From Acidimicrobiales bacterium (GTDB lineage: Bacteria > Actinomycetota > Acidimicrobiia > Acidimicrobiales > JADJXE01): a stretch of DNA of 64,000 bases. Positions 41,503-49,462 of the stretch are shown one piece after another; positions within the stretch are counted from its first letter, which is position 1; every line of letters begins with the position of its first letter. The translations under genes and the position numbers were made by a program. The stretch lies in contig JADJXE010000001.1 of assembly GCA_016716005.1 (NCBI GenBank), positions 124,001 to 188,000 of the forward strand, read 5' to 3'. The notes beneath the pieces are model-generated. The model made no database searches. It was not told where the DNA came from and saw nothing but the letters and a program-made list of their open reading frames with translations.

Positions 41503-42731
41503 GCGCCGACGCGGCCCCGCAGCCGGTGCAGGCGGTTGCGTCCGGCCTCGTCGGCCAGGGCCTCGAGGGTGCCGAGGGCGGTGGCCTCCCACGTGAGCGT
41601 GGCCGCCCGGGCGAGGGCCGCCGCACCGAGGCGCTCCCGCAGGGCCCGGTCGGCGACGATCCGCTCGATGGCGCCGGCCAGCTCCGCCTCGTCGTCGACG
41701 AGCAGGCCGGTGGAGCGGTCGACCACGGCGTCCTCGTGCCCCGAGATGCGGGTGGCCACCGCGGGCGTGCCGCAGGCCGCCGCCTCGGTGAGGGTCATGC
41801 CCCACCCCTCCCGCAGGGAGGTGCTGGCGACGACCCAGGCCCGCCGGTACAGGTCGACCAGGCCGGCGTCGTCGACCCGCCCGACCAGCCGGACCCACCC
41901 CTCGGCACCGAGGTCGGCGACGAGGTGCTCGAGGGCGTGCCGCTCGTAGCCCTCGCCGACGATCTCGAGCTCGAGGTCGGGGATGTGCGCCCGGGCGTCG
42001 GCGACGGCGCGGATCAGGAGGTCGAACCGCTTCACCGGCACCAGGCGGCCGACGGCGGCCACCAGCGGCCGGGCCGAGCGCTCGCCCCCGGGCGTGAAGC
42101 GGGGGTCGATGCCGGGGGGGACCACGGTGACCCGATCGGGCCGGAGCCCGAGGTCGTGCACCAGCTCGCGGCGCGACGACTCGGACAGGGTCACGATGCG
42201 CGACCGCTGGTAGAGAGGCGGTGCCAGGCGGCGCTCGAGCAGCTCCCCGGCGCGGGCCAGGTTGGGGGGCAGCGCCATGCGCCACATCTCGGCGTGGACG
42301 TGGTGCAGGAACACGATGCGGGGCCCGGGGCACCACAGGGGGGAGAAGAACGGCATCCCGTTCCAGATCTCCACCAGCCCGTCGCGGGGGCCGCTGCGGC
42401 CCGAGAGCTCCGAGAGCACGGCGCGGGGGAACACCAGGTAGCGGCCGGCCTTGCGCACCACGCGGTAGCCGTCGCGCTCGATCACGGCGGGGTGTCCCTG
42501 CGCGAACGAGGAGCGCATCGACACCTCGATGCCGGCCTGGGCCCACAGGCGGGCGACGGTGGCCGCGTGCACCTCGGAACCCCCGGCCTCGACGTCGTCG
42601 AGGTCGCGCCAGGCGAGGATGTGGATCCGCCGCAGGCCGGCTGCGGCCGCGACGTCGCCCAGCTTGGCGATGGCGCCCTCCGACACGGGAGGCTCGATGG
42701 GCTCGCGCACGAAGGAGAGAGCATAGGGCAC
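41499..42731 (-). CDS. GT4-family glycosyltransferase
   Basis: 410-residue retaining glycosyltransferase of the GT-B fold. N-domain: RIHILAWRDLDDVEAGGSEVHAATVARLWAQAG, where the GG loop binds the acceptor/phosphates. C-domain: PLVAAVGRLVPVKRFDLLIRAV, VGRVDDAGLVDLYRRAWVVASTSLREGWGMTLTEAAACGTPAVA, which carries the EGWGMTLTEA donor-binding motif (E-x7-E). First gene of the operon that continues into AftD-like, MBOAT and SGNH genes through ATGA/GTGA overlaps, so it probably starts the same glycan. GTG 42731 is chosen for a sensible N-terminus; GTG 42710 or ATG 42836 cannot be excluded. Cytoplasmic-face enzyme using a nucleotide sugar. Confidence 0.88.
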   Translation of the reverse strand: MPYALSFVREPIEPPVSEGAIAKLGDVAAAAGLRRIHILAWRDLDDVEAGGSEVHAATVARLWAQAGIEVSMRSSFAQGHPAVIERDGYRVVRKAGRYLVFPRAVLSELSGRSGPRDGLVEIWNGMPFFSPLWCPGPRIVFLHHVHAEMWRMALPPNLARAGELLERRLAPPLYQRSRIVTLSESSRRELVHDLGLRPDRVTVVPPGIDPRFTPGGERSARPLVAAVGRLVPVKRFDLLIRAVADARAHIPDLELEIVGEGYERHALEHLVADLGAEGWVRLVGRVDDAGLVDLYRRAWVVASTSLREGWGMTLTEAAACGTPAVATRISGHEDAVVDRSTGLLVDDEAELAGAIERIVADRALRERLGAAALARAATLTWEATALGTLEALADEAGRNRLHRLRGRVGA

Positions 42732-42844
42732 CGGCCCCAGCCCCTCCCAGCAGGGCGGCGGCCCCGGTGCGGGCATCCGGGCTGGACGGCAGGCCCCGGC
42801 GCGCACCCCGGGGGGCCTCGACCGCGGGGCTACCATCAGCGGTC

Positions 42845-44161
42845 GTGCGGCGACGCCTGCGGACCTTCCCCGCCCGCCTGGCCGTGGTGGCCGTCGCGGC
42901 GCTGCTGGTGCGGTTCGCCGTGGTCCTGCTGGCCCAGCGGCACCTCGAGCTGGGGTTCAGCGACAACTTCTACTACCACTGGCAGGGACGGGCCCTGGCC
43001 GACGGGTTGTGGTTCGCCAACCCGTTCGCGTGGCGTGCCACCGGCGAGCTGGTGCCCACCGCCGGCTGGCCCCCCGCCTACCCGGTCTTCCTCGGGGTCG
43101 TGTCCGCCCTGGGCGGCACCTCGGTGCTGGCCCACCGCCTGGCCTCGGCCCTCCTCGGTGTGCTGGGGGTGGTCCTGCTCGGGCTGGTCGGCCGCAAGGT
43201 GGCCGGTGACCGGGCCGGCCTCGTCGCCGCGGCGCTCGCGGCCGTGTACCCGGTGCTGTGGGTGAACGACGGCATGCTCCTCAACGAGTCGCTCTACGTG
43301 CCCATGCTCGCCCTGGTGCTCCTGGCGGCCTACGAGGCGAGAGAGCGGCCCGACGCGCGCCGGGCGCTCGTGCTCGGGGCGATCATCGCGCTCGCGGCCC
43401 TCACCCGCGCCGAGGCCCTGGCGCTGTTCGGGCTGCTCGCGCTGCCCCTGTTCCTCCTGGTCCGGACCCTCCCCTGGGGCCGGCGGCTGGCGCTGGTGGC
43501 CCTCACCGGTGCGGCCGGGCTCGCGGTGCTGGCGCCGTGGGTGATCTACAACAACGCCCGGTTCGACCGGCCCGTGCTGGTCACCAACGGCGCCGGGTTC
43601 GTGCTCGCCATCGCCAACTGCGACCGCACCTACGGCGGCGAGTTCCTCGGCTACTGGCACATCGACTGTGCCCTGGAGGACTGGCCCGAGGGCGACGAGT
43701 CGGTCGCCGAGCGCGCCGGGCGCCGGCAGGGCCTCACCTACGCCCGCGACCACGCGTCCCGTCTGCCCGTCGTGGTGGCGGCCCGGGTGGGCCGCCTCTG
43801 GGACGTGTTCCGTCCCGGCCAGGGGATCCGCTTCGACACCTTCTTCGAGCGCCGGGGGCTGTGGACCTCGCGGGCGGGGCTCGCCATGTACTACGTGCTG
43901 GTCCCCGTGGCCGGCTACGGCCTGTACGTGCTGCACCGGCGCGGGGTCACGATCGTGCCGTTCGTGGCCCTCCTGGCCGTCGCCACGTTGACCGCGGCGG
44001 TGAGCTTCGGGATCACCCGCTACCGGGTCCCCGGTGACGTGGCCCTCGTGGTGCTGGCCGGCGTGGGCGTGGACGCCTTCGTGCGGGCGCGGTCGAGCGC
44101 GCCCGCGGACGGGGACGAGCCGCCCGCCCGGGAGCCGGCGGTCGCCGGTATGGCACCGTGA
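42845..44161 (+). CDS. GT39/PMT-like membrane glycosyltransferase, paralog A
   Basis: 438-residue polytopic GT-C glycosyltransferase expected to use a polyprenyl-phosphate sugar on the outer face of the membrane. TM1 (LAVVAVAALLVRFAVVLLAQ) is followed by the acidic loop SDNFYYHWQGRALADG, with the Asp that acts in catalysis in this superfamily. Shared with two paralogs in this window: NDGMLLNESLYVP, LTRAEALALF, a loop with ANCDRTYGGEFLGYWHIDC, and AARVGRLWDVFRPGQ. TACCAT (42831-42836) lies eight bases before the GTG, so transcription is probably leaderless. First gene of a five-gene operon with GTGA overlaps. Confidence 0.86.
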   Translation: MRRRLRTFPARLAVVAVAALLVRFAVVLLAQRHLELGFSDNFYYHWQGRALADGLWFANPFAWRATGELVPTAGWPPAYPVFLGVVSALGGTSVLAHRLASALLGVLGVVLLGLVGRKVAGDRAGLVAAALAAVYPVLWVNDGMLLNESLYVPMLALVLLAAYEARERPDARRALVLGAIIALAALTRAEALALFGLLALPLFLLVRTLPWGRRLALVALTGAAGLAVLAPWVIYNNARFDRPVLVTNGAGFVLAIANCDRTYGGEFLGYWHIDCALEDWPEGDESVAERAGRRQGLTYARDHASRLPVVVAARVGRLWDVFRPGQGIRFDTFFERRGLWTSRAGLAMYYVLVPVAGYGLYVLHRRGVTIVPFVALLAVATLTAAVSFGITRYRVPGDVALVVLAGVGVDAFVRARSSAPADGDEPPAREPAVAGMAP

Positions 44162-45708
44162 CCACCCTGCTCGACGCATCGGCCCCCAGCCCCGCGGCCT
44201 CGCGGCGCTCGGGCCCGGGCCGCCGCTTCTGGGTGGTCCTGGCGCTGCTGTTCGCGCTGGGCGTCGGGCTGCGGTGGTACGTCGTGCTCGAGGCTCGGCC
44301 CACGTGCCCGGTGCCGGAGGTGCAGACCGGTCGGGTGCCCGAACAGGTCGTGGCCGCGCCGGGAGTGAACCCCGACGACGGGCTGCAGGTGCCGCGCCTG
44401 CTCGAGGACGAGGGCCCCGACGGGTGCTTTCGCGTCTGGGGCGACGCGCTGTTCGGGTACCTGCAGGGCAACCTGATCGTCCGGGGCCACTGGTTCGTGA
44501 ACCCGGCGGCCTTCCTGGCGTCGGTGACCGATCCCGGCTTCGCGACCTTCCCCGAGCCGTTCTACGAGCAGAGCGCGGGGAAGCCGCCGGTCTACCCCCT
44601 GTTCGTCGGCGCGGTCTCGGCGCTCGGTGGCGAGTCGGCCACCACCCAGCGCCTGGTCCTCTCGCTGGTGGGGGCGTGCGTCGCCCCGCTGCTCGGGCTG
44701 GTCGCGCTGCGCCTCGGCGGCCCTCGCGCCGGGCTGCTCGCCTGCGGGATCGGCGCGCTCTACCCGGTGCTGTGGGCGAACGACGGCATGCTCATGTCCG
44801 AGTCGCTGGTGGCCCCCCTCGCCGCCCTCGTGATCCTGCTCGGGTACCGGCTGTGGGACCGGCCCACCCTCCTGCGCGCCGGCATGCTGGGCGGCGCCAT
44901 CGCCGTGCTCGCCCTCACCCGGGCCGAGACCGTCCTGCTGTATGCCTTCTCGGTGCTCCCGCTGGTGCTGCTGGGGCTGAAGCAGCTCGACTGGCGGCGG
45001 CGCGTCGCGCTGGTGGCCGTCACCGGCGCGGTGGGCGCGGCCGTGATGGCGCCGTGGGTCGGCTGGAACCTCGCCCGGTTCCGGGAACCGGTGCTGCTCA
45101 CCTCCTCGACGGGGGCGGTGCTGTCGGCCGCCAGCTGCGACACCGCGTTCTACGGCGAGTACACCGGCTACTGGGCCACGTGCTTCACCGGGCCCTGGCC
45201 CGATCCCCTGGAGCTCGACGAGAGCGAGCGCGACGCCATCCCCCGCCGGCAGGCCATCGAGTACACCAGGGACCACCTCGCCCGTTTCCCCGTGGTCGTC
45301 GCCGCGCGGGTGGGGCGCCTCTGGAACGTCTACCGGCCGCTGCAGACCATCCGCTGGGACGCCGAGATCGAGGGCCGTGGGGTGTGGCCGACCCGCCTGG
45401 GTCTGGTCGCGTACTACGCGCTGCTCGCGCCCGCCGTCTACGGGCTGGTCGTGCTGCGTCGGCGCAGGCTCCCGCTCAGCCCGCTGCTCGGCATGGCGGC
45501 CGTGGTCACGATCGCCGCGGCCACCAGCTTCGGGATCCTCCGGTACCGCCTGCCCGCCGACGTCGCCCTGGTGGCCGCCGCCGCGGTCGGGATCGACGCG
45601 ATCCTGCGCCGCCGATGGCCGGCGCGGACCGGGCCGGGCGAGGGGTCTTCGGCGTCTCCCGAGGCCGTGTCGCAGCGTGGGGAGGAACCAGTGGGCGTGC
45701 AGCCGTGA
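44158..45708 (+). CDS. GT39/PMT-like membrane glycosyltransferase, paralog B
   Basis: 516-residue relative of the preceding protein. The first helix (FWVVLALLFALGVGLRWYVVL) leads into a much longer external loop before FRVWGDALFGYLQGNLIVRG (acidic motif with the catalytic-type Asp); three Cys in this region (RPTCPVPE, DGCF) are absent from paralog A. Then NDGMLMSESLVAP, LTRAETVLLY, AASCDTAFYGEYTGYW and AARVGRLWNVYRPLQ follow the family order. GTG start overlaps the previous stop (GTGA). The repeated family suggests several different sugars, or positions, on one glycan. Confidence 0.86.
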   Translation: MTTLLDASAPSPAASRRSGPGRRFWVVLALLFALGVGLRWYVVLEARPTCPVPEVQTGRVPEQVVAAPGVNPDDGLQVPRLLEDEGPDGCFRVWGDALFGYLQGNLIVRGHWFVNPAAFLASVTDPGFATFPEPFYEQSAGKPPVYPLFVGAVSALGGESATTQRLVLSLVGACVAPLLGLVALRLGGPRAGLLACGIGALYPVLWANDGMLMSESLVAPLAALVILLGYRLWDRPTLLRAGMLGGAIAVLALTRAETVLLYAFSVLPLVLLGLKQLDWRRRVALVAVTGAVGAAVMAPWVGWNLARFREPVLLTSSTGAVLSAASCDTAFYGEYTGYWATCFTGPWPDPLELDESERDAIPRRQAIEYTRDHLARFPVVVAARVGRLWNVYRPLQTIRWDAEIEGRGVWPTRLGLVAYYALLAPAVYGLVVLRRRRLPLSPLLGMAAVVTIAAATSFGILRYRLPADVALVAAAAVGIDAILRRRWPARTGPGEGSSASPEAVSQRGEEPVGVQP

Positions 45709-46628
45709 CCGCCGACGACCTGCGGGCCAGCACCGAGCTGCTCGACGCGGAGCTGCCCGACCCGCGCTTCGCCGACGAGGCCTACCTGCGCTGGCTCTAC
45801 GAGGAGAACCCCCACGGGACGGCCATCCAGCGCAGCATCGACGACGCAGGGGTGCGCGTCGCCCACTACGCGGTGATCCCGCAGGAGTACCGGGACGCCG
45901 ACGGGTCCGTGCCCTGCGTGTTCTCGCTCAACGCCGTCGTCCGGTCGGGCACCCAGCGCAAGGGCTACTTCACCCAGATCGGCCTCGAGATCTACGAGGA
46001 GGCGGCGGCGCGCGGCTACCGCTTCGTGGTGGGCGTGGCCAACGACAAGTCGGTCGGGGCCGTCGTCAAGTACATGGGGTGGCGCCTGTGGGGGCCCCTG
46101 CCCGTGCGGGTCGTGGCGCCGCTCGGGACCCGGACGCGGGGCATCACGCACCACCCGGTCACGCCGGCTTTCCTCGGGTCGCCCGCCTTCGCCGCCTTCG
46201 CGGCCGACCTCGACAGCCTCCCCGCCACCCATCCCGCCAACCGCTGGACGCCCGAGTACCTGCGCTGGCGGCTCTCGTGCCCCCACACCAGCTACGTGGT
46301 GCACGCCTCTCCCGACCTGCTGGCCGTGAGCACCCGGTCGAAGGGCTTCGGGATCCCGGCCGCGGTGGTGCTCAAGCTGCTGCCCCGCGCCCGCCCGCCC
46401 GCCCGCTCGTCGACCCGGCAGATGATCGCCGCGATCTGCCGGCACCACCGCGCCCCCTACGCCGTGTACGCGGGGTTCAACGCCCACGTCGCGGTGCGCG
46501 GGGTCCGGCCGCCCCGGCGGCTGCAGCCGTCGCCGCTCAACCTGATCCTGCGGGGCCTGGCCGCCGACGTCGACCAGGACGCCCTGGCCCTCGACACCTT
46601 CGAGTTCCTCGACCTCGACGCCTACTGA
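45705..46628 (+). CDS. GNAT-family acyltransferase
   Basis: 307-residue GNAT-like enzyme, expected to acylate an amine using acyl-CoA. FADEAYLRWLYEENPHG and VAHYAVIPQEYR are the N-terminal strands. The acetyl-CoA pyrophosphate loop is VVRSGTQRKGYFTQIGLEIYEEAAARGYRFVVGVAND, close to the usual R/Q-x-x-G-x-G/A shape. Such proteins in polysaccharide loci N-acylate amino sugars. Start GTG in a GTGA overlap with the upstream glycosyltransferase; the next gene starts two bases after its stop. No membrane segments. The C-terminal third is of unassigned structure. Confidence 0.8.
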   Translation: MTADDLRASTELLDAELPDPRFADEAYLRWLYEENPHGTAIQRSIDDAGVRVAHYAVIPQEYRDADGSVPCVFSLNAVVRSGTQRKGYFTQIGLEIYEEAAARGYRFVVGVANDKSVGAVVKYMGWRLWGPLPVRVVAPLGTRTRGITHHPVTPAFLGSPAFAAFAADLDSLPATHPANRWTPEYLRWRLSCPHTSYVVHASPDLLAVSTRSKGFGIPAAVVLKLLPRARPPARSSTRQMIAAICRHHRAPYAVYAGFNAHVAVRGVRPPRRLQPSPLNLILRGLAADVDQDALALDTFEFLDLDAY

Positions 46629-46630
46629 CC

Positions 46631-47473
46631 GTGCCTCAGTCCGGCGCCGCCATCACGTTCACCCTCGACCTCGAGGACCACCGCCCGTCGGCCGACGTGC
46701 CGGCCCGGTTCCCCGACGTCACCCGGCGGCTGCTCGACCACCTCGACCACCTCGGGGTGCGGGCGACCGTCTTCGTGGTGGGCGAGGTGGCCCAGGAGCA
46801 GCCGCGCCTGGTGCGCGACGTGGCGGCCCGCGGTCACGAGCTGGGGCTGCACGGCTGGCGCCACGTCCCGCTGACCACCCTCGACCCGGCCGAGCTCCGC
46901 GCCGACGCCGCCAGGGGGCGGGCGCTGCTCGAGGACCTGGCTGGCCGGCCGGTGCTCGGCTTCCGGGCGCCCACCTTCTCGCTGGTGCCAGGGTCGCGAT
47001 GGGCCCCCGACGTGCTGCGCGAGGTGGGGTTCACGTACTCCTCCAGCGTGCTGGCGGCCCGCAACCCGCTGTTCGGCTGGCCCGGTGCCCCCCGAGTGCC
47101 GTTCACCTGGCCCAGCGGCCTGGTCGAGCTGCCGTGCCCGCTGCTGCGGGCCGGGCCGCTGGCCGTGCCCTTCCTGGGTGGCGTGTACCTGCGGGTGCTG
47201 CCGTGGGCGGTGGTGCGCGCCGGCCTGGCCTCGGGCTCGGCCGGCCCCACCCCGTGGATCTACTGCCACCCCTACGACTTCGACGCGGGCGAGCCCTACT
47301 GGGTGGTCCCCGACGCCGGCCGGCTCGGGAGCCGGCTGCTGTGGCTGAACCGGCGGGGCATGCTGACCAGGGTGGAGCGGCTGCTCGCCGGGCGGGCCGG
47401 GCCGCCGCTCGGGGAGCGGGTCGGGTCGGCCGCCGCCCCGCAGACCGCCTTCGGCCCGCAGGAGCGCCCGTGA
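46631..47473 (+). CDS. NodB-type polysaccharide deacetylase
   Basis: 280-residue carbohydrate esterase-4-like protein that would remove N- or O-acetyl groups from a glycan. The metal site is TFTLDLEDH (Asp13, with Glu15-Asp16-His17) plus HGWRH (His74, His78). RATVFVVGEVAQEQP, GRPVLGFRAPTFSL (the R-A-P motif 3) and WIYCHPYDFDAG (motif 5 with His) follow, as in the DUF3473/PuuE-like branch found in exopolysaccharide clusters. No signal peptide, so it may act on a lipid-linked precursor in the cytoplasm. GTG start two bases after the GNAT stop; coupled to the methyltransferase by GTGA. Confidence 0.9.
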   Translation: MPQSGAAITFTLDLEDHRPSADVPARFPDVTRRLLDHLDHLGVRATVFVVGEVAQEQPRLVRDVAARGHELGLHGWRHVPLTTLDPAELRADAARGRALLEDLAGRPVLGFRAPTFSLVPGSRWAPDVLREVGFTYSSSVLAARNPLFGWPGAPRVPFTWPSGLVELPCPLLRAGPLAVPFLGGVYLRVLPWAVVRAGLASGSAGPTPWIYCHPYDFDAGEPYWVVPDAGRLGSRLLWLNRRGMLTRVERLLAGRAGPPLGERVGSAAAPQTAFGPQERP

Positions 47474-48213
47474 GCACCGGAGAGTTCACCCAGCAGCAGA
47501 TGCTCCACCGGCTCCCGCAGGCGCGGGTCGTCGATCGCATCCCCTACCTCTGCGCGCTGGCCAGGGGGCGGAGCACGGTGCACATCGGCTTCGTCGACGC
47601 CGGCTGTCGGAACGTGCAGGAGCAGGCGGGCACGTGGCTGCACGGGCACCTGGCCCGGGTCACCGACCGCCTGGTGGGGATCGACCTCGACGCCGACGGG
47701 GTCGCCGACGCCCGGTCCCGCGGCTTCGAGGCCCACACGGCCGACTGCCGCGACCCGGCGGCGCTCCGGGCCCTCGGGCTGGCGAAGGCCGAGGTGGTCC
47801 TGGCCGGGGAGGTGATCGAGCACCTCGACGACCCGGGGTCGTTCCTCGAGGGCGTCCACGAGCTGGTCGCCCCCGACGGGGTGCTGGTGCTCAGCACGCC
47901 CAACGCCTACGGCCTGCTCAACGTGGCCGCCTCGCTCGCCGGGTTCGAGGTGAACCACCCGGACCACGTCGTGATGTTCACGTGGCGCACGCTCACCGCG
48001 CTCCTCGCCCGCCACGGCTGGGACACCGTCGGCACGGCCACCTACGTGCCCGCCGTGAAGGAGCTGGCGGCACCGGGGGCGCGGGCCCGGGCCCTCGTCC
48101 TGGCCGCCCGGACCGTCCTGGGCCTCGAACGCCTGCTCGGCCGCCTGGGTGCCCCGTTCGGTGCCGACGGGCTGATCGTGGTCGCCCGGCCGGTGACCGG
48201 CCGCCCCCGCTGA
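47470..48213 (+). CDS. class I SAM-dependent methyltransferase of the glycan operon
   Basis: 247-residue methyltransferase ending the five-gene operon. Motif I is atypical: VHIGFVDAGCRNVQEQ in place of the usual DxGCGxG, followed by LVGIDLDADGVADARSRGF (acidic beta2), VVLAGEVIEHLDDPGSFLEG and LVAPDGVLVLSTPNAYGLLN. EVNHPDHVVMFTWRTLTALL is common in methyltransferases of surface-glycan loci. Probably caps or modifies a sugar of the same polymer. GTG start in a GTGA overlap. Cytoplasmic. Confidence 0.85.
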   Translation: MSTGEFTQQQMLHRLPQARVVDRIPYLCALARGRSTVHIGFVDAGCRNVQEQAGTWLHGHLARVTDRLVGIDLDADGVADARSRGFEAHTADCRDPAALRALGLAKAEVVLAGEVIEHLDDPGSFLEGVHELVAPDGVLVLSTPNAYGLLNVAASLAGFEVNHPDHVVMFTWRTLTALLARHGWDTVGTATYVPAVKELAAPGARARALVLAARTVLGLERLLGRLGAPFGADGLIVVARPVTGRPR

Positions 48214-48229
48214 GGGTTCCGCGGCCGGA

Positions 48230-48661
48230 TCAGTCCGGTTCCCGGGCCATCTCGGACGCAGAACCCTTGGCGACGGCCGACATCGGCACGGACGCGGCGG
48301 CCTCGGCGTCCTCGGCGACGTCGCGCCGGGCCAGCTCGGTGCGCAGCAGGGCCAGCTCCTCGGCCAGCTTGCGAGACCGATCCTCGAGGCGCGACAGCTC
48401 CCAGCTGAAGTGCACGACGACCACGAACAGGAACGCGATGGCCACGAGCAGGAACATGGCCGGCGGGTAGGCGATCCCGACGGCCCGGGAGACGGGCTCG
48501 AGGAGCCACGGTGCGATGGCGAGCACCAGCAGTGCCATCCCCACCAGCAGCCACAGCATGGCGTACTTGGCCCGCATCTGGCGGTGGCGCACGAGGCGCA
48601 GGATGAACAGCAGCGTCAGGGCGGTGACGAGGATGACGAGCACGTGGGCGCGGTCGCTCAT
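48230..48661 (-). CDS. DUF2304 membrane protein
   Basis: 143-residue protein with three predicted helices (HVLVILVTALTLLFILRLV, YAMLWLLVGMALLVLAIAPWL, MFLLVAIAFLFVVVVHFSWEL) and a charged coiled-coil-like tail (EDRSRKLAEELALLRTELARR). Matches the DUF2304 family, whose genes lie next to GT2 dolichol-phosphate-sugar-synthase-like genes in many bacteria. Its ATG overlaps the GT2 stop (ATGA), so the pair are made together and probably act together, for instance in presenting a polyprenyl-phosphate sugar. Biochemical role not established. Confidence 0.85.
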   Translation of the reverse strand: MSDRAHVLVILVTALTLLFILRLVRHRQMRAKYAMLWLLVGMALLVLAIAPWLLEPVSRAVGIAYPPAMFLLVAIAFLFVVVVHFSWELSRLEDRSRKLAEELALLRTELARRDVAEDAEAAASVPMSAVAKGSASEMAREPD

Positions 48662-49419
48662 GAGGGGATCTCCTGCAGGCGGCGCCGGCGAGGGGCGCTC
48701 ACGACGATGACGAGCAGCAACCGGACGTAGTGGTACGCCAGCCGGAAGCGCCTGGTCGAGGGCGCGCCGGCGTCGCGGCCCCGCATGTGCACGGGTACCT
48801 CGGCCACCCGGAACCCGGCCGAGCAGGCCAGCAGCAGGGCCTCCACGGATTCCATGTACTCGGACGGGTAGGTGCGGGCGAAGAACTCGAGCACGGGCCG
48901 GGAGAAGGCGCGGAAGCCCGAGCTGGTGTCGGTGAAGCTCTGGCCCGAGAACTGCTTCACCGCGAAGCGCAGCACGCCCATCGCCCGACGGCGGACCCGT
49001 CCGACGTCGTAGGTGGTCGGCTTGCCGGCGAAGCGGCTCCCGATGGCCATGTCGACGCCGCTGTCGAGGGACGCCAGCAGGCTGGCGATCTCGTGGGGAT
49101 CGTGCTGGCCGTCGGCGTCGAACTGCACGCCCCGCTCGTAGCCCTGGTCGACGGCGTAGCGGAAGCCGGTGCGGAGGGCGCCGCCGATGCCGAGGTTGAA
49201 GGGCAGCTGGAGGACGGTGGCGCCGGCGGCACGGCCCACCGCGGCGGTGCGGTCGGCGGACCCGTCGTCGATCACGACGACGTCGAGGTCGGGCACGACC
49301 CGGGCGAGGTCGGCCAGCACGGCGGGAAGGGCCTCCTCCTCGTTCCACGCGGGGATGATCACCAGGGTGCGACCGGTGCCGCGGGGTGCCGGGGTGGCGG
49401 ACGTGTCGGAGGGAGGCAT
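48658..49419 (-). CDS. GT2-family glycosyltransferase (polyprenyl-phosphate-sugar synthase-like)
   Basis: 253-residue GT-A glycosyltransferase of the DPM1/polyprenyl-phosphate glycosyltransferase kind. TLVIIPAWNEEEALPAVL (nucleotide binding), LDVVVIDDGSADRTA, LPFNLGIGGALRTGFRYA, VQFDADGQHDP (DxD-type metal site) and MAIGSRFAGKPTTYD are in order, then SSGFRAFSRPVLEF. The C-terminal part is short and has no clear extra membrane helices; the DUF2304 partner may provide membrane anchoring. Enzymes of this type charge a lipid carrier that GT-C enzymes, abundant in this cluster, then use. TACGCT nine bases before the ATG. Confidence 0.9.
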   Translation of the reverse strand: MPPSDTSATPAPRGTGRTLVIIPAWNEEEALPAVLADLARVVPDLDVVVIDDGSADRTAAVGRAAGATVLQLPFNLGIGGALRTGFRYAVDQGYERGVQFDADGQHDPHEIASLLASLDSGVDMAIGSRFAGKPTTYDVGRVRRRAMGVLRFAVKQFSGQSFTDTSSGFRAFSRPVLEFFARTYPSEYMESVEALLLACSAGFRVAEVPVHMRGRDAGAPSTRRFRLAYHYVRLLLVIVVSAPRRRRLQEIPS

Positions 49420-49462
49420 GGCCCGACCAGCGTAGGCGCCCGTCTGGTCGGGACCTCCGCCG

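Noticed and set aside
35771..41626. A single 1,951-codon leftward frame suggesting one giant protein
   Set aside because: Only its 3' 471 codons (MBOAT) are real; the rest is an off-frame reading of the AftD-like gene, as shown by Arg/Pro/Gly composition and the GTGA junction at 37183-37186.
37270..41949. Rightward 1,559-codon open frame antisense to the AftD-like gene
   Set aside because: High-GC antisense shadow: no hydrophobic segments, no motifs, monotone Gly/Arg/Asp content.
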